Source: Marasmius tenuissimus
Taxonomy: Eukaryota > Basidiomycota > Agaricomycetes > Agaricales > Marasmiaceae
Reading direction: 5' to 3'
Assembly (NCBI GenBank): GCA_029532415.1
Contig: JAQOTA010000053.1
Span: 3,162,001-3,226,000, forward strand
DNA length: 64,000 nt
A model generated the notes under the pieces. The model was not told the origin of the DNA, ran no database searches, and was given only the letters and a program-made list of their open reading frames with translations. Of the stretch, positions 46,519 to 59,996 are shown piece by piece. Made by a program: the position numbers and the translations under genes. The first letter of the stretch is position 1, and each line of letters starts with the position of its first letter.

Positions 46519-46857
46519 ATAACGTAGATGAGAGCCTCAAAAATGGCCAATCTCAGTCCAATTATAACGTAGCTGAGACCGTAAAGTTGGCGTTTGGTCA
46601 ATACCATATAACGTAGATGACGGCGCCGCCCAAATTGTGCACGGTGATGGGCTGCTGGTATTGTGCGAGAGGAGGAAACGGGCGATGTCGATATTTAGTC
46701 CGCCACGACCAACCGAAACCTGTCTTCTTGAGGTTTTTACTGCGATTGAGAAACATTTTGGGAAATTCGCCCCGAATATGGCAATTTGATGACAAAATTG
46801 GGTAAAGTCCGTCCAAAATAACGTAGACGACGGCCAAATCATAACGTATGTAGATGA
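46519..46857 (+). repeat. five direct copies of ATAACGTAGATGA-type motif
   Basis: Copies at 46519, 46564 (GCTGA variant), 46608, 46818 (GACGA variant) and 46841 (with TATG insertion). The first three are spaced 45 and 44 bp. All are in the same orientation, so they are not part of the inverted arms. Confidence 0.75.
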
Positions 46858-46872
46858 GGGCGAAATCTGGGG

Positions 46873-46927
46873 GGACCCGGGAGGGTGCTTTGGGGAGCTT
46901 CCCGGGTCTTCAATTGACCGTCACGGC
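46873..46927 (-). repeat. right terminal inverted repeat
   Basis: Reverse complement reads GTCAATTGA-AG-ACCCGGGAAGCTCCCC then AAAGCACCCTCCCGG; mate of the left arm. Confidence 0.65.
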
Positions 46928-48130
46928 CTCAGGTTAAAATTTAAATGCGACAGACTGCCGAATTTGGCAGGTACCCCGGCTCCCGGAGGCCTTTATGGCG
47001 GTTGTCGGGGTCAAAGCGACGGTCAAGACTTTCTTATCACGCGTCGCCTCCCTACATGCTATATTTAACCCAATCGCAAAAAAAATAGAAATGTCGCTGT
47101 AGAAAAAGTTTCTGTATATCCCGTTCGTACTGCATGCCAGAGCGACCCGGTGGAGGTGCTCGAATAAGCGGAGAAGTGACACACCGTGACAACTGGCACT
47201 GAAGTCAACCCGGCCGAATAATCGGCAACTTTTGAAATGGCATCAAGAACTAATTTAAATTAGAAGCGCATCCGGCCTGCTGAGTTGAACTTCTCATTGA
47301 TCAAGCGGCGATCGCCCCGGAGCCCCAGTCGAGTGAGTGACGTGCCTTCCCACGCTTCCGTAGGAGCTTCTTTCTCTCCTCCTCTCACCAACTTTAAGTA
47401 CCTGCTCTTTGACCTCCCGTTTCACGGGACTGGACGTGTGTAGCGTCCTCGAGACTCCATTTATCACACCCATCTCAGAGGCTCGGATGTTCAAGTGCAT
47501 AAAACCACCCCACCCATATGAGAATGATTTCAGATCAGTGAACCTGAGTAGTCGAGCCCTTGCAGATGGGGTCCTTTTTTCATGGCACCTGGACCTGACG
47601 CGGGCTGCCAGTGCCACACTCGAGAACTCACAATCTGCGCCAGATTAAGATCCTGGGCCTGCCGTGTTTTCTCATGTACCACCATCTGGCGGGGCGAGAT
47701 ACACAGATCCAGTTTAGTCCATAGTCATATGTACTGTATACATTGTCCGCGAGAACTGCGGAAGTTGGTAGCTATAGATGTTACAATACTTGAAATTCAC
47801 GAATTTTTCACTTCTGGGATGCTTTTTACCTAGTACATACGCGTACATCAGTGAGCATTAAACGTCGAGTTCTCAGTACTCGATCGGTATTGAGTGAGGG
47901 TTTTGTTCAAAATAAGCGCGCATTCGGAACGCCAGCGTCGGCATTGGTGACTTTCCACCAAATTCCCAGTCACTGGCAGATTGACGCTGAGCAGGCTGAA
48001 TGGAGCCGTGAAAAACAGGCCTCTGCCGGTCAGAAGACTGTGCAAAGCAGTTGCCCATGACCACCTTATAACCGCGCTCTTACCGTATATAACGAGGAGA
48101 CTGTAAAGGTGTTGAAGTCAGCCAAGTATA
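46928..48130. other. intergenic region, no gene supported
   Basis: 1.2 kb between the element and the CorA gene. GC-rich stretch CCGGCTCCCGGAGG near 46976. A 68-codon ATG ORF on the minus strand (47294-47500) has no recognisable motif. Confidence 0.4.
48086..48092 (+). promoter_or_regulatory. TATA box of the CorA-type transporter gene
   Basis: CCGTATATAACGAG, 39 nt before the ATG at 48131. Confidence 0.45.
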
Positions 48131-50880
48131 ATGCTCCCGCGGAAGCAACCTCCAAGCCATCGTCATGCAACCCCAAGTGGGCCTTGGCCATTCTTAGATG
48201 TCAGCGACGAGGTGAGTACTTGGGCCAGGACTGTGCTGCGCACCAGCACCACTGACAAAATGACCAGGTAGATCCATTGCTATTGGCTTCACCTCCACCC
48301 CAGCCTCGAACCGATGATAATGACGACGAAGACAGATCTCGCGAATGGAAAGGATATCCACAAGCCCAGTTTGCAAATTGGTCTAAACATCAACAGAATA
48401 AGAGTGGTATCGGCGAAGTCGTCCGAGGCGAGGGCTCGAAGAAGTGCACAGTACACAAGGTTGATGTGTGGACTGATGGAACGTTCCACGATGACGAGGA
48501 CTCAGAATGGGTGGTCCAGTCGAACAACGCCCAAACCATGAGTCAGTTTTGGGAGAATATTCAGCAGAAGGTGCGCAGTAACCGCTATATATTCGCAAGT
48601 TCTATATTTAAAGTTGAAATCACGACCAGCCTGGTCCTGATGTCAAAGTTAGAGCTTTGTTCGTGGACAATCTCTCTGGCCCAGTTCTGCAAATGCTCGG
48701 AGCAAAGTCAGTTCAACAAATAATGTCTGAAATGGAATCCCCTCACTAACATCATCCCAGATTCCAGATTGAACCATTCTTTTTCTCATCATCGCTGAAG
48801 TCGATTCCTACACGGTATCAAGAGCAAGTCCAACCTGGCAAGGGTGACCGTACGTGTTGAATCCCCCTGTACAACCGCATGCTCACATGCGCCTGCAGAT
48901 ATAACAGTCACCCTGAGTTTTATCCGTCCAGTCGAAGCCCCTGCCATGTCGGAACCATCCATTCGCTCTGGTTATACGGACGACAGCGATGAGATGTACA
49001 GACTGCAAAATTCATACCTACACCAACATGCGATCGATATCAACGGGCCATTGAAGTTGACAAGTGTTAGTGGTGCGTGCTCCATTTATCGGGTCACTGA
49101 TCGCAATTCGGATTCTCATCTCTTTCTCAGACAAAGTGCTCTGTCCTGATCTACTCTCGTTTCACGTTATTCGAAGACGGTCTAATCCCGAGGACACAAA
49201 TTTACAAAGGGCGAACTCCGTTTCATCTGCAAAGCTCCCCACGCGTCGTACCTCGACGACCAGCACCATGTCCCGAGCATCCCTTTTATCCGGTAGTACA
49301 AGCACGATCATATCCTATCATCCGCCGTGCACCTCAGGTTACAAGACGACTTCCGCGAGCGACATGCGCTCACGGCTTCTGGGCGCTGGTGAGTAGGATG
49401 CAACATACTTCGATCTTCTTTCCCTTACCTTCATCAGGTCGATCCGTCTATTGGTCGAGGATCTTCCAGTCTACAGTACCAACGGGTGACCCAACCTTCA
49501 TTGCGCTGAGTTTGCTTTGGTATGCGTTGTATGCTTGGGATGAAGTCATTGATATTTTGACGAACGAAGTCGGGTGGTTGGTGAGCTCATCCCCTCAACC
49601 CACGTTCAAGTCAACCTTTTGACTCTGAGAGTATAGGAATCCAATACTTTGTCGACCCTTCCGCATCCAGACCACCCGGATCACGATCCACATTTCGACA
49701 CTCACCGCCTGACTCATCAGCTCCATGTTATCCGCGCACACCTGCTACATTACCAAAGCCTACTCAGTGACTTCAGAAAGAGCGTCATGTTCCTCAGAAA
49801 GGCGTCCAATCCAGCTCTCGCCGATCCGCCACCCGCGGAACCTTCTCCACCTCTATCCTCAGCCGGTCAAAGACGCCCCTCGGTCACAAAGATCATGACG
49901 GGAGATCAGGTAGCTCGACCGCTAGCTCCTGTACCCGAAAGTCCGGTAAATACACCTGCAACTGTGGTTTCTGCAACCCAGGAAGCGTCGGAACAACTCT
50001 CGTCTGCAAGAAGTGGTGCTCGTACTCCTTGGTTCAACCCTCAAGAGCACGGTGATCGGTTCTTTGGGGACGATTCGATAGACTTTGCAACGGCACTCAT
50101 GGAGCTGATTGAAGAGGAAATCGAACCAAGTGAGCCGCAAGAAAGGATGCTGAAGAAGGAATCGAGGATCCTTTTGAACGAAATCGACAGGCTGGAAATG
50201 ACGAGTAGGATGCTGGACAAGCGACTTGGCAACATTATGCAACTGGCGTTCAGCAGCGTAAACATTGAAGATAGTAGAAGAATGTCCCACCTAGCGGAAG
50301 CTGCTGGTAGAGACAGTGCTGGTGAGAGCGATCCGTGGTGTTTTTGCTTCTATGGCTGAACCAAGTTTTCTTCAGTGATGAAACAAATCTCGTACCTCAC
50401 CATGGTGTTCCTTCCTGCAACCTTCGTCGCCGTACGGTTCACTTCTCTCCTCTAACGCTTACAGGTGCTGACTTGAGAACCGTACAGACCGCATTTGGTA
50501 TGAATGTCAAGGAGATCAATGAAGGCTCCCTCGTTACCTTGCCCCAATACCTGGAGACAGCCCTACCGCTAACGTTTATAACGATCTGGGTCATGATGAT
50601 CTTGTATCACAGCTCGAAACATTCTCCGAAGACTCCGTCCACGTTCATTGGGTTTGGTCCTGACAGCTTCTGGCGGAGAGGGCTGCTCGCGATGGTGCGG
50701 CCATTCATGGTAGCAATCAGCTCGCTACCCGGATGGCGGACCACAGCCAAGAAAAGTGGGGCGCCCACGTGGACAGGGAGCAGCACTGGAAGGATTGCGG
50801 GCGCGAGGGATAGTGTGAGGACTAGGGCCTCCGCGTTACGACAAAGCATTATTGGACGAAATGCGACGACCGACAACTGA
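48131..50880 (+). CDS. CorA-type Mg2+ transporter-like membrane protein
   Basis: Large basidiomycete member of the CorA/Mrs2-like divalent cation channel family. The soluble N-terminus starts MLPRKQPPSHRHATPSGPWP; exons give VRALFVDNLSGPVLQMLGAK, FQIEPFFFSSSLKSIPTRYQ, YWSRIFQSTVPTGDPTF and WYALYAWDEVIDILTNEVGW (beta-alpha cytosolic funnel and long helix). A Ser/Pro-rich insert follows (PPPAEPSPPLSSAG). Then LNEIDRLEMTSRMLDKRLGN and QISYLTMVFLPATFVA (TM1). The pore motif is AFGMNVKEINEGSLV, a G-M-N signature with Phe in place of the usual Tyr before it. TM2 is LTFITIWVMMILYHS, with a basic Ser/Thr/Arg tail. Seven or more introns. The channel function is inferred from the GMN motif and two adjacent C-terminal helices. 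Confidence 0.87.
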
Positions 50881-51531
50881 TGATCCCTCGTTTATTCACG
50901 ATTGCTAGATGCTACATTTTCGGAGTCATCTATATTATCTATATGACATTTCATAAGGAAGGACATGATACCCAAACTTGTTGTAGCGTACAGGACACTA
51001 TTTCACGTTGTATTCATGAAGAATGGATTAGATCCAGACTCCAAGGTTTGAGTGCACGTATGTCGCGGCGAGTGGGTATCTGCGTCATGAACATGCTTTT
51101 CCCTGCACGCTCGATGGGTGTCCGATGATATTGAATTATCCCTCGTTGTGCGCGATCGTTCACTTGAATGCATAAGTTACAGGATACGAGGTAACACGCG
51201 AGTATGCGACGTGCCTGCTGGTGACTCACGCCGAATTACCCATAGGTGTTTGATGCCACAGAAGAGGTCCTCAGGAGTGACTACGCGTTATGTGAGATGC
51301 AGGACTTGGGTGTTTCGCGGTCAATAAGTGGGTAGAGCAAGTGTAGAGCGCAGCAGCGTCGAGGGCGGGTGCACCACAGTAAGGGCTTCGGATGTATAGC
51401 CTTGAGTATAACCCTTAAGAAAGCGAGTCGAGCGTAGAAACAGCCGGAGTACGATATAAATGAACGGTACGAGTCGAACCATCTCATAGTTGCCCATACC
51501 CTCTCTCACACACCGTCTCTAACGTCCTACA
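50881..51531. other. intergenic spacer
   Basis: 651 bp between CorA-type gene and SDR gene; no gene seen apart from the promoter element at 51456. Confidence 0.4.
51456..51461 (+). promoter_or_regulatory. TATA box of the SDR gene
   Basis: CGATATAAATG, 71 nt before the ATG at 51532; followed by a pyrimidine-rich tract. Confidence 0.45.
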
Positions 51532-52730
51532 ATGTCTCTATTTAGAGGACTTGCCTCAAAAATCCGTGCTGCCTTTCGAAAGGGAAAGAACGACGACAAG
51601 ACCAGTATCCCTGAGGCGAAAATGACTTCCTCCGAAGAGATGAACGGAGAGGGAGACAGACAACCCACTGATAGCCTTGCAGGTGAGTGTGGTGTTCCGG
51701 ATATCACCAGTCCGAATCGCGTTTCGCCGACATTTCATCGTACCTAGGGAAAGTGGCTCTCGTGACTGGGTCATCGAGATCAATGGGAGCCTCCATCGCT
51801 AAAGCACTTGCGAAGCAAGGAGCAAACGTGGTGGTGAACTATGGACACGATCCTAGCCCAGCCGCGGAGGTGGTTAGGGAGATAAAGAGTCTCGGGAAGG
51901 GTGATGCTATTGCAGTGAAGGCGGACGCAACAACGATCGAGGGAGGGAAAACGCTCCTGGGTGAGACTATGCAAGTCTTTGGAAGGCTTGACATCCTTAT
52001 TTTGAACGCGGGGATCATGGGCAGCAAGGCATTGCAGGACGTGGATGAAGGATTCTTCGATGCGCATTTCAACGCGAATGTCAAGGCACCGTTGTTTCTC
52101 GTGAAAGAAGCTGCAAGGATATTGCCTACACGTAAGTTCCTTGAGAGCTTTGATGCCAAGATTAATGAAACTGACCAGACATGTGCGAACAGCAGGTGGA
52201 CGAGTTGTCTTCTTCTCAACAAGTCTTACTGCAGCCACATGTGAGTCTGAGCCGTCCCCTTTCGAACTCTCAGTTCAGCGAATTGAACGTGGTTTGTGTA
52301 GCCGTTTTGCCCAATGCACTTTGCTACGTTGCGAGTAAAGGTAGGTTTTGTGATCCTTCCAGCTCATGGACAGACCCTGATTTTTAATCGGTAGGTGCCG
52401 TGGAGCAGATGTGCCGAGTCCTGGCGAAGGATTTGGGGTCGAAAGGTATCACTGTGAACACAATATCACCAGGTCCAGTCGATAGCCCGCGTTTCAGAGA
52501 AGGAAGACCACAGCATGTCATTGACACGATCGCGGCTCAAAGTCCCAGTAGAAGACTTGCCGACCCAAAAGATATAACACCGATCGTTGTATTCCTCACA
52601 AGTTCTGCAGCGCAATGGGTTAACGGTCAAATCATCGGAGTCAATGGCGTAAGTGTCTTACAGTTACATAGTTCGCGCGTTCCGGATTTCGCTGAGAGAC
52701 TGCTCGTGTTTCTAGGGCTTCGTTGTTTAG
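51532..52730 (+). CDS. short-chain dehydrogenase/reductase (classical SDR)
   Basis: NAD(P)-dependent oxidoreductase with unknown substrate. A 50-residue N-terminal extension (MSLFRGLASKIRAAFRKGKN) that is basic and amphipathic precedes GKVALVTGSSRSMGASIAKA (cofactor loop TGxxxxxG). Then VVVNYGHDPSPAAEVVREIK (Tyr-His after the strand, compatible with NADP), GRLDILILNAGIMGS (NAG motif), VVFFSTSLTAAT (Ser), LCYVASKGAVEQMCRVLAKD (YxxxK) and ITVNTISPGPVDS. The last intron (GTAAGT..TCTAG) makes the standard SDR ending IIGVNGGFVV stop at 52728-52730. Without it the frame runs on to an unrelated tail. Four to five introns, about 310 residues, active site intact. Confidence 0.92.
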
Positions 52731-53086
52731 CACAAAGCTCAAACGTCCACAAAATCGCATATTTAGATATATTATGATTCGGAGGTCATTTATGTGATAT
52801 TTACTTACTACTGTGTATCGGGCTTGAATGTTGAACATCCAGGCTCGCAGTCGAATTGAAGAAGAATGTTGAGCAGTTGCGACAATGTTGGCCGGTGGCC
52901 GACGGCCCATGGGAACTTGGGAGGTCATGGGAATTCAAAGGGAAGAGTGGACAGATATAGACGCCGGCAAGATAGCTTGACACAAGCCGCGGCGCTGGTT
53001 CTTCCCAGCTTTCAACGCGCAGTGACCACATTCATCGTCTCGTTCCGAGAATTGCAGTAAGCCCAGAGTCTTCATCGACAAGACAT
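52731..53086. other. intergenic spacer
   Basis: 356 bp between SDR stop and methyltransferase start; nothing recognised. Confidence 0.4.
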
Positions 53087-56000
53087 ATGCCACAGAGGGT
53101 CGACTCACCTCTTCCGGGCTGGGAGACCTTGCGAGGTACGAGAAAATCAGTCGCCGCTCAACCAGTAGCGCGTCTCAGCATTGACCTCCACAGAACCATC
53201 GACCTCATCCAGAGCTACAAGCGAAGATGAAAGGCCATCCGTCCGGACTTTTGGATCTCAGGGCCAACCACGCCGTCAACCAGCACAAGGAAATCGAGAC
53301 GATGGTGGTGGTCTGAACGCCCCCAAAAGGCGACATGACGGTGTAGAGGGTAGCGAGCCCATGTCCAAGAAGCCAAAGGTGGGCCGTCCAGAGGGTGGAA
53401 TAGGTCGGTTCTATTGATGTAGAAATGCGAAAACGATGCTCATTCGCAGGAAGCCTCGACCCTCAATCGAACTGAAGTACGACCTTCATCTCCCCATGAA
53501 CTCCCCTCTGCGGCACCATCAAATGCTTCCAAACCACGCACACAGATGCGCAAACCCGCGGGTGGAAATCATCCACGGCAGCCTCAGTCGCACAGCCAGG
53601 CCAGCACGCAATCCGGGACGGCACCCTCACAGTCTATCTCTGCACCTGGTCCAAGTTCTCGTCCAAAATCTGGAGCAGGGCGAGAACAATCTGTCATCGA
53701 TATCTCTGATTCAGGCACGGAGCTACCGGACGTTCCAAAAACGACTTCTGTAAAGAAAAAGTCGAAGGGCACTGAAGCTATAGCAAGTGTTAGCACCGGA
53801 AAGTCCAAGGTCCCTAATTCCCGCAAGGGAAAGGAGAAGGCGAGAGGAGATCATGTATCATCAGATGAGAGCCAAAGCGATGATGCAGTCAGGATACGGT
53901 TTGGGGAACAGCAACGCAGGGCGAGTGGTCAGGTTCAACCCAAGGGATCATCAAATTCGAGGAAGAGCACATCCTCAGCGCCGGGAAGTCGGTTGGGCTC
54001 GGTCTCTGCTATGGCTGGATCGGAGAGGAGCACGACGAGGCCAAAGAAAAGGTTTCAGGAAGAGAAGGAACGACGAAAGACAGGAAATCATACAGCCATT
54101 CCTCGAAAAGATCCTTACGGTTCGTTATCTATCTCCTTGTAATTCTTGACACTCAATCTTCACTAGGCATACGTGCTACTGCGTCGACCTCGGACGTTGT
54201 CATTGAGCTTTCTTCCGACGATGATGAACCTCCTTCTAATTCTTTGCCTTCGAGACTAAAAGTGGAACCCGAGGTCATCGAGATTCTTGACTCGGATGAG
54301 GACAGCAACGTTCCGCAGCCCGCATTGAAGGAACCGGTGATCGAGACCAAGAAGGAGCCGCAAGAGCTTATCACCATTTCTGACGATGATGAGATAGACC
54401 TTCAACTCGGTGGTGGCATGGATGCAGCCCCTTCGCCACCTGCCGGGCCAGCCCTCGTCACAGAGGAAAGAGTTGAGTCTTCAAAGTCTGCCCCCGATAC
54501 AGATAATGGACTCGGTCTGGATACTACCGCAATGGAGGTTGGCATGGATGTTACCATTAATGACGACGGTGGTGGTGGTACCCATATCCACCTCCAAGGC
54601 GCCTCTTCAGATGTTGAGATGCGCTCGGCCTCGTCCCCTCCTGTTGATTCTTTGCGAACGTCGAAGGACGTGGTCATGACCACATCGCCGTCAAAGCCTG
54701 CGTCAGCATTGCCCAAGGCTAAAGAGCAGTCGATACCCTCAGCGAAGGGTATGTCTGCACTCCATGGGTCCGAGTCTCGATCCCCTTCAAAAAGTCCAAG
54801 GGAAGAGCACCCGAAGTCGGGCGAGAAACTTCCCATATTACCCAAAGCTCTACCTACAGTTCCCCGCGCATCCCAATCCCCAACACTACGCAGCTCTCCG
54901 AGTTCACAAACAACTCATGTCTCTCATGGTGACGCCCCGTCCTCGACACCGGACGATTCTGTCCAAACTCACGGTCACCGCTCGTCTTCTTATGCTCCCG
55001 ACCCTCCGCCCAGCTCCTCACCCGACGTCCACACCCCGCCGACACCGCAGCAACCCCCTGCCCCCATTCCTGTTACCATCTCAGAACTTCCTTTAGTAAC
55101 TGAATCAACACCACGTGATGCTACGATGCTGGATATCGAGTCCGACCCGCAGCCGTCAGGCAGTCACCCTCCATCCTCATCAACTTTATCATCGGAGCAA
55201 ACCATGGTCACGGCTTCTATTCCCGCTCCCAAGTCTTCTTCACGAACTGAACCAACAGCGCAGGCACCGAATCCTGACCCAGAGCTACTGGCATCCCATC
55301 ACAAGCCGACGTCGAGTTCATCCCAGGTACAAACTCCTGCGTCCATTTCCGCCGCTGTCTCCAAGCAGCAGCAGCAGCAGCCTGTTGAACCGACAGTAGA
55401 GGTCATTAAAGCACCGAATCCTGGCGCACAGTCATCGAGTAGTCAGCTTAAGCCACCCTCCAGTTCCAGTTCCTCATCGGAGCAACGGCGGGGTATTCGA
55501 CCCAAAAGTCGTAAAAGTGGAAGTCTCTCGACATGGGCTGAAAATGAGGAACGAAAGGAAAGTCAACGCAAAGCGGTGGAACGGACACAACCTCACCGGA
55601 TTTTACTCGTCGCTCGTAAAACCACTGGTGGCCGGCCTCCAAAGCCTATTGACGCAGCCGTGCCCCGTAAACAGACAGCTCGTAAATCTACCGGTGGCAT
55701 GGCTCCTCCCCGAAGAGCACGAGTACCTCCTAGTCGTTCCTCTCCTTCATCATCACCTTCGCCCTCACCTGCAGATGGAGCCACACACTCATGGCTCGCC
55801 TCCATGACGAAGGCTTTCGACGATGCTGGCAAGGCGAATGCACCTACTGGGAAGACGACGGGGAAAACAAAGGAAAGTGTGGTAGACGATGGAAATACGC
55901 CTCAGCAGGACACGAATCGTCGGGCTACAATTACATCACCCATGATAAGTCCACTGGCTAGCAGGACCGATAAGAACGCGTTGCGCTCAGCTCGATCGAA

Positions 56001-58602
56001 AACAATATCACAGATGAAGAGTTTCATCTCTCCTCAACCCCCCTTGCCCACACATGTCCCAACCTCTTCGAACAACCCTGACAGCCCTGATTCTTCCTCT
56101 GATGACTTTGCAGCGGCGGAGGCAAGGGGCAGAGCGGGTTGGAACGAATTGATCAGCCAGAATACTGGCGCTTGGGCCTCTGCAGTGGCAAACAAGCCTC
56201 CGAACCCGCCTTCCACAGTAACAAACGCCCGTACTCCGGATTTCGACATGACCCAGGACCCCACCAGTGAAGAAGAAAGCGACTCGGACGAAGATGTGAA
56301 TATCCTCCTCTCGAAGCAGAAATGGTTAAACGAAATAGTTCCCAACCGACCGGGATCCTCGTCTGCCGCAACCAAGGCTGGAAATGATGCCTCCTCACAA
56401 GCTCTCGGTTCTTCTAAGCCTTCACCGACTGGGAGGCTTTCTTCCGAACTTGCCCATACGTCGCAGGTTAACGACAATCAGGCTCCGAATGTCGATGAGG
56501 AATCCGACGAGCTGGAGTACCTCAATGAGGTCAATCCTCGGTCGGCCGATGACGTTTTAAGGGAACGGGAGTCACTGGAGGAACTCGTATATCCTGAGGG
56601 ACCTGGTTCTGAAAATGAGGTATTCGCTCATCCTTTGCAGATGTTTGGCGATGATGTTTACTAGAGTCTTACAGCCCATGGCCGTTGATGATACGCCCAA
56701 AGCCTCCCAGCTACAGGAAAGAACTCAGGTAATCAAACCGTTCGAAACGCACGAACATTGCAATTGACTTTGATGTATATCAGGACGCAGCCATTGCGGA
56801 TGCTGATTTCCACCAGCCGATCTCAGATCCCCCTCCATCTCCCACGCCGTCAGCCAGCACTCCGCAGGTAAGGAAGGTCCACAGCTGCCTTGTTCACCTG
56901 CTGAAGTAACCCATCGTAAGGTTCCGGTTCTGGAGGAAGAACTCACTGGCAGAGCACCAAGATCCAGCTCCGCTTCCTCTGGGTCCAGTGCTCAATCGGA
57001 GGACTATCCAAAGCAGTTAGTCCTCCGACGGAGCGCCAGAAATTTGAGACCAGCAGTCAGCAGGCGGTCATCCTCTGCCGATGTTCTCAATTTAACATCC
57101 ACCCCTACAAGCGATGGAGGAAAGCCTTCTTCGTACGGAGGTCTCCCCGTTATAAATTGGGAATCCTACAAGGAGGACTTAACTAACTTCCAGCCGGAGT
57201 GGAACAAGTCAGCCGACCTGGGACACATTTTCCAGGACCATATGAACTACCTGGCCGAAGCGACGCGAAATAACGAAGAGACGGGGCACGTTCTGGAGAG
57301 CATCATCCTCGAGAACACGTCAGAAGAATCCCACGCACCCATAATCCGCATAGTCCCACTTAGTAAACTTGAACCTACTCCTCCTTGGGAGTTCTACTAC
57401 ACCAACAAGATGTATCACGACGAGGGTGTTCCTCCCCCGTCGGTGAAGAATTTGAAGGGCTGCGGGTGTATCGGGAAGTGTGTCCCAGAGACATGCGCGT
57501 GCGCCAAACGACAAGGCCGACTCACAAGCACCTACCAGACAGGTTTTCTGTACGACAATGACCGCTGCTTGAAACAAACTGGTCTACCGGTCTTAGAGTG
57601 CAATAGCCTGTGTAGGTGCGACGATGATTGCATGAATAGGGTCCGTGCTGTTTCTTCTGAAATGCATTTAAGATTTGACTCTTTGCTCAGGTTGTTCAGA
57701 ATGGTCGTAAAGTGGATGTCTCCATTCACAAAACGGCGTTGAAGGGGTGGGGTGTCATGAACAATGGGAAGAAGAAGATTCGCTGTGGCCAATTTATTGG
57801 AGTGTATTCTGGGGAGTATCTGTTGACGGACAAGGCAGAAGAACGTGGAAAGTGAGTCGTGCATTGATCTGGCTTTGATCCCTATATCGTGGGATTAACG
57901 AACTGACAACCCGGTAGATACTACAACAAATTCGGACGTACTTATCTATTCGACTGTGATCTGTTCTACATGAAAGAACCGCACGGTCTCTTGCCTGTGA
58001 AGGATTTTGATAAAAAGAAAAAGGAAGGCGCCGGTTGTAGGTATACGATCGACGCTTACCACGCAGGCAATGTGCGTTGGGCCCGAATGGCCTTCTCTCT
58101 ACGTCTATGTTATCGAACGGTGGCTGATACGGTTGTTATGAATCTGCTCAGTTCACGAGGTTCTTGGTGAGTGGTGTTGATTCTTACTCACTCGATTGAT
58201 TCAAATCTGATCCTCAATCCGCAGAATCATTCGTGTGATCCGAACTCTGATTTGGCGTATGTCTACATCGACGAGGATGATCTGTGGAAGCCCCTCCTCT
58301 GTCTGTTTGCGCGCAGGGATATCGCAATTGGGGAGGAATTAACATTTTCATATAGCGGACCTCCTGATAACATGGCTGTACGTACCAGATTTCGTACTGT
58401 GAATATGGACTCAGCTATCTCTTCCAGGATGGCTCGGATCCTGAAGACTCGGATGTCGAATCTTCTCCGAAGAAAAAGTTTTCTGACACAGTATATCAAA
58501 AGTGCCATTGCGGGGCTGGCGACTTGTGTAGAGGTATGTGTCAGTGCTTTAGGGAGCACAGACAAAGAACTTACACAGACAACAGGATTTCTGTTCAGAT
58601 GA
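53087..58602 (+). CDS. SUV39/Clr4-type histone H3K9 methyltransferase with long disordered N-terminus
   Basis: SET-domain lysine methyltransferase, heterochromatin-forming H3K9 type. Start MPQRVDSPLPGWETLR; thirteen exons joined in frame give about 1,611 residues. Residues 1-1230 are disordered, Ser/Pro-rich and basic/acidic mixed, with a QQQQQ run and no chromodomain seen. SUMO-interacting-like motifs: VIDISDSGTE (~165), VVIELSSDDDE (~317), VIEILDSDED (~343), LITISDDDEID (~374). Pre-SET: NLKGCGCIGKCVPETCACAK, LECNSLCRCDDDCMNR (zinc-cluster Cys). SET: VSIHKTALKGWGVMNNG, GQFIGVYSGEYLLTDKAEER, FTRFLNHSCDPNSDLAYV (AdoMet/active site) and IGEELTFSYSG. Post-SET: CHCGAGDLCRG. A 15-nt microexon encodes FTRFL. 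ELTFSY differs from the usual ELTFDY. Convergent with an E2 enzyme. Confidence 0.93.
58152..58166 (+). other. 15-nt microexon in the SET core
   Basis: Encodes FTRFL, flanked by CTCAG acceptor and GTGAGT donor; required to make AGNFTRFLNHSCDPN. Confidence 0.8.
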
Positions 58603-58830
58603 TACTTCCCTCCTTTGCGCTCGAACATTTTTGGACCATCTATAATTTATCAATCACTTATTCAGTTTCCTGCGAATGATTTATCCTATTACCTTACATT
58701 GTACACTAAGCATAAGCAGCGGAAGTAAACCGAGTACCCAAATAATGATACGTGAAGAAAAACGCAGAGAAACGCTCCAAAGAGCAAGGACTGATGATAC
58801 AAAGCGATGACAATACAGCAGACTACATGA

Positions 58831-59996
<1,166 letters not shown>

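Larger units (their letters stand above)
46465..46927. mobile_element. MITE-like non-autonomous element (463 bp)
   Basis: Bounded by imperfect terminal inverted repeats of about 50 bp with an identical core ACCCGGGAAGCTCCCC and an outer identical CAATTGA. Flanked by CTCAGG on both sides (46459-46464 and 46928-46933), a possible 6-bp target duplication. The inside has no coding capacity and holds five copies of an ATAACGTAGATGA-type repeat. I cannot name the superfamily from the sequence. Confidence 0.6.

Noticed and set aside
47294..47617. Minus-strand ORF of 107 codons next to the MITE-like element
   Set aside because: It begins with GTG; the ATG version has 68 codons, no recognisable domain and no flanking exons.
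52640..52777. Unspliced C-terminal extension of the SDR (to 52777)
   Set aside because: A GTAAGT..CTAG intron at 52650-52715 gives the standard NGGFVV ending, so the extension is intron read-through.
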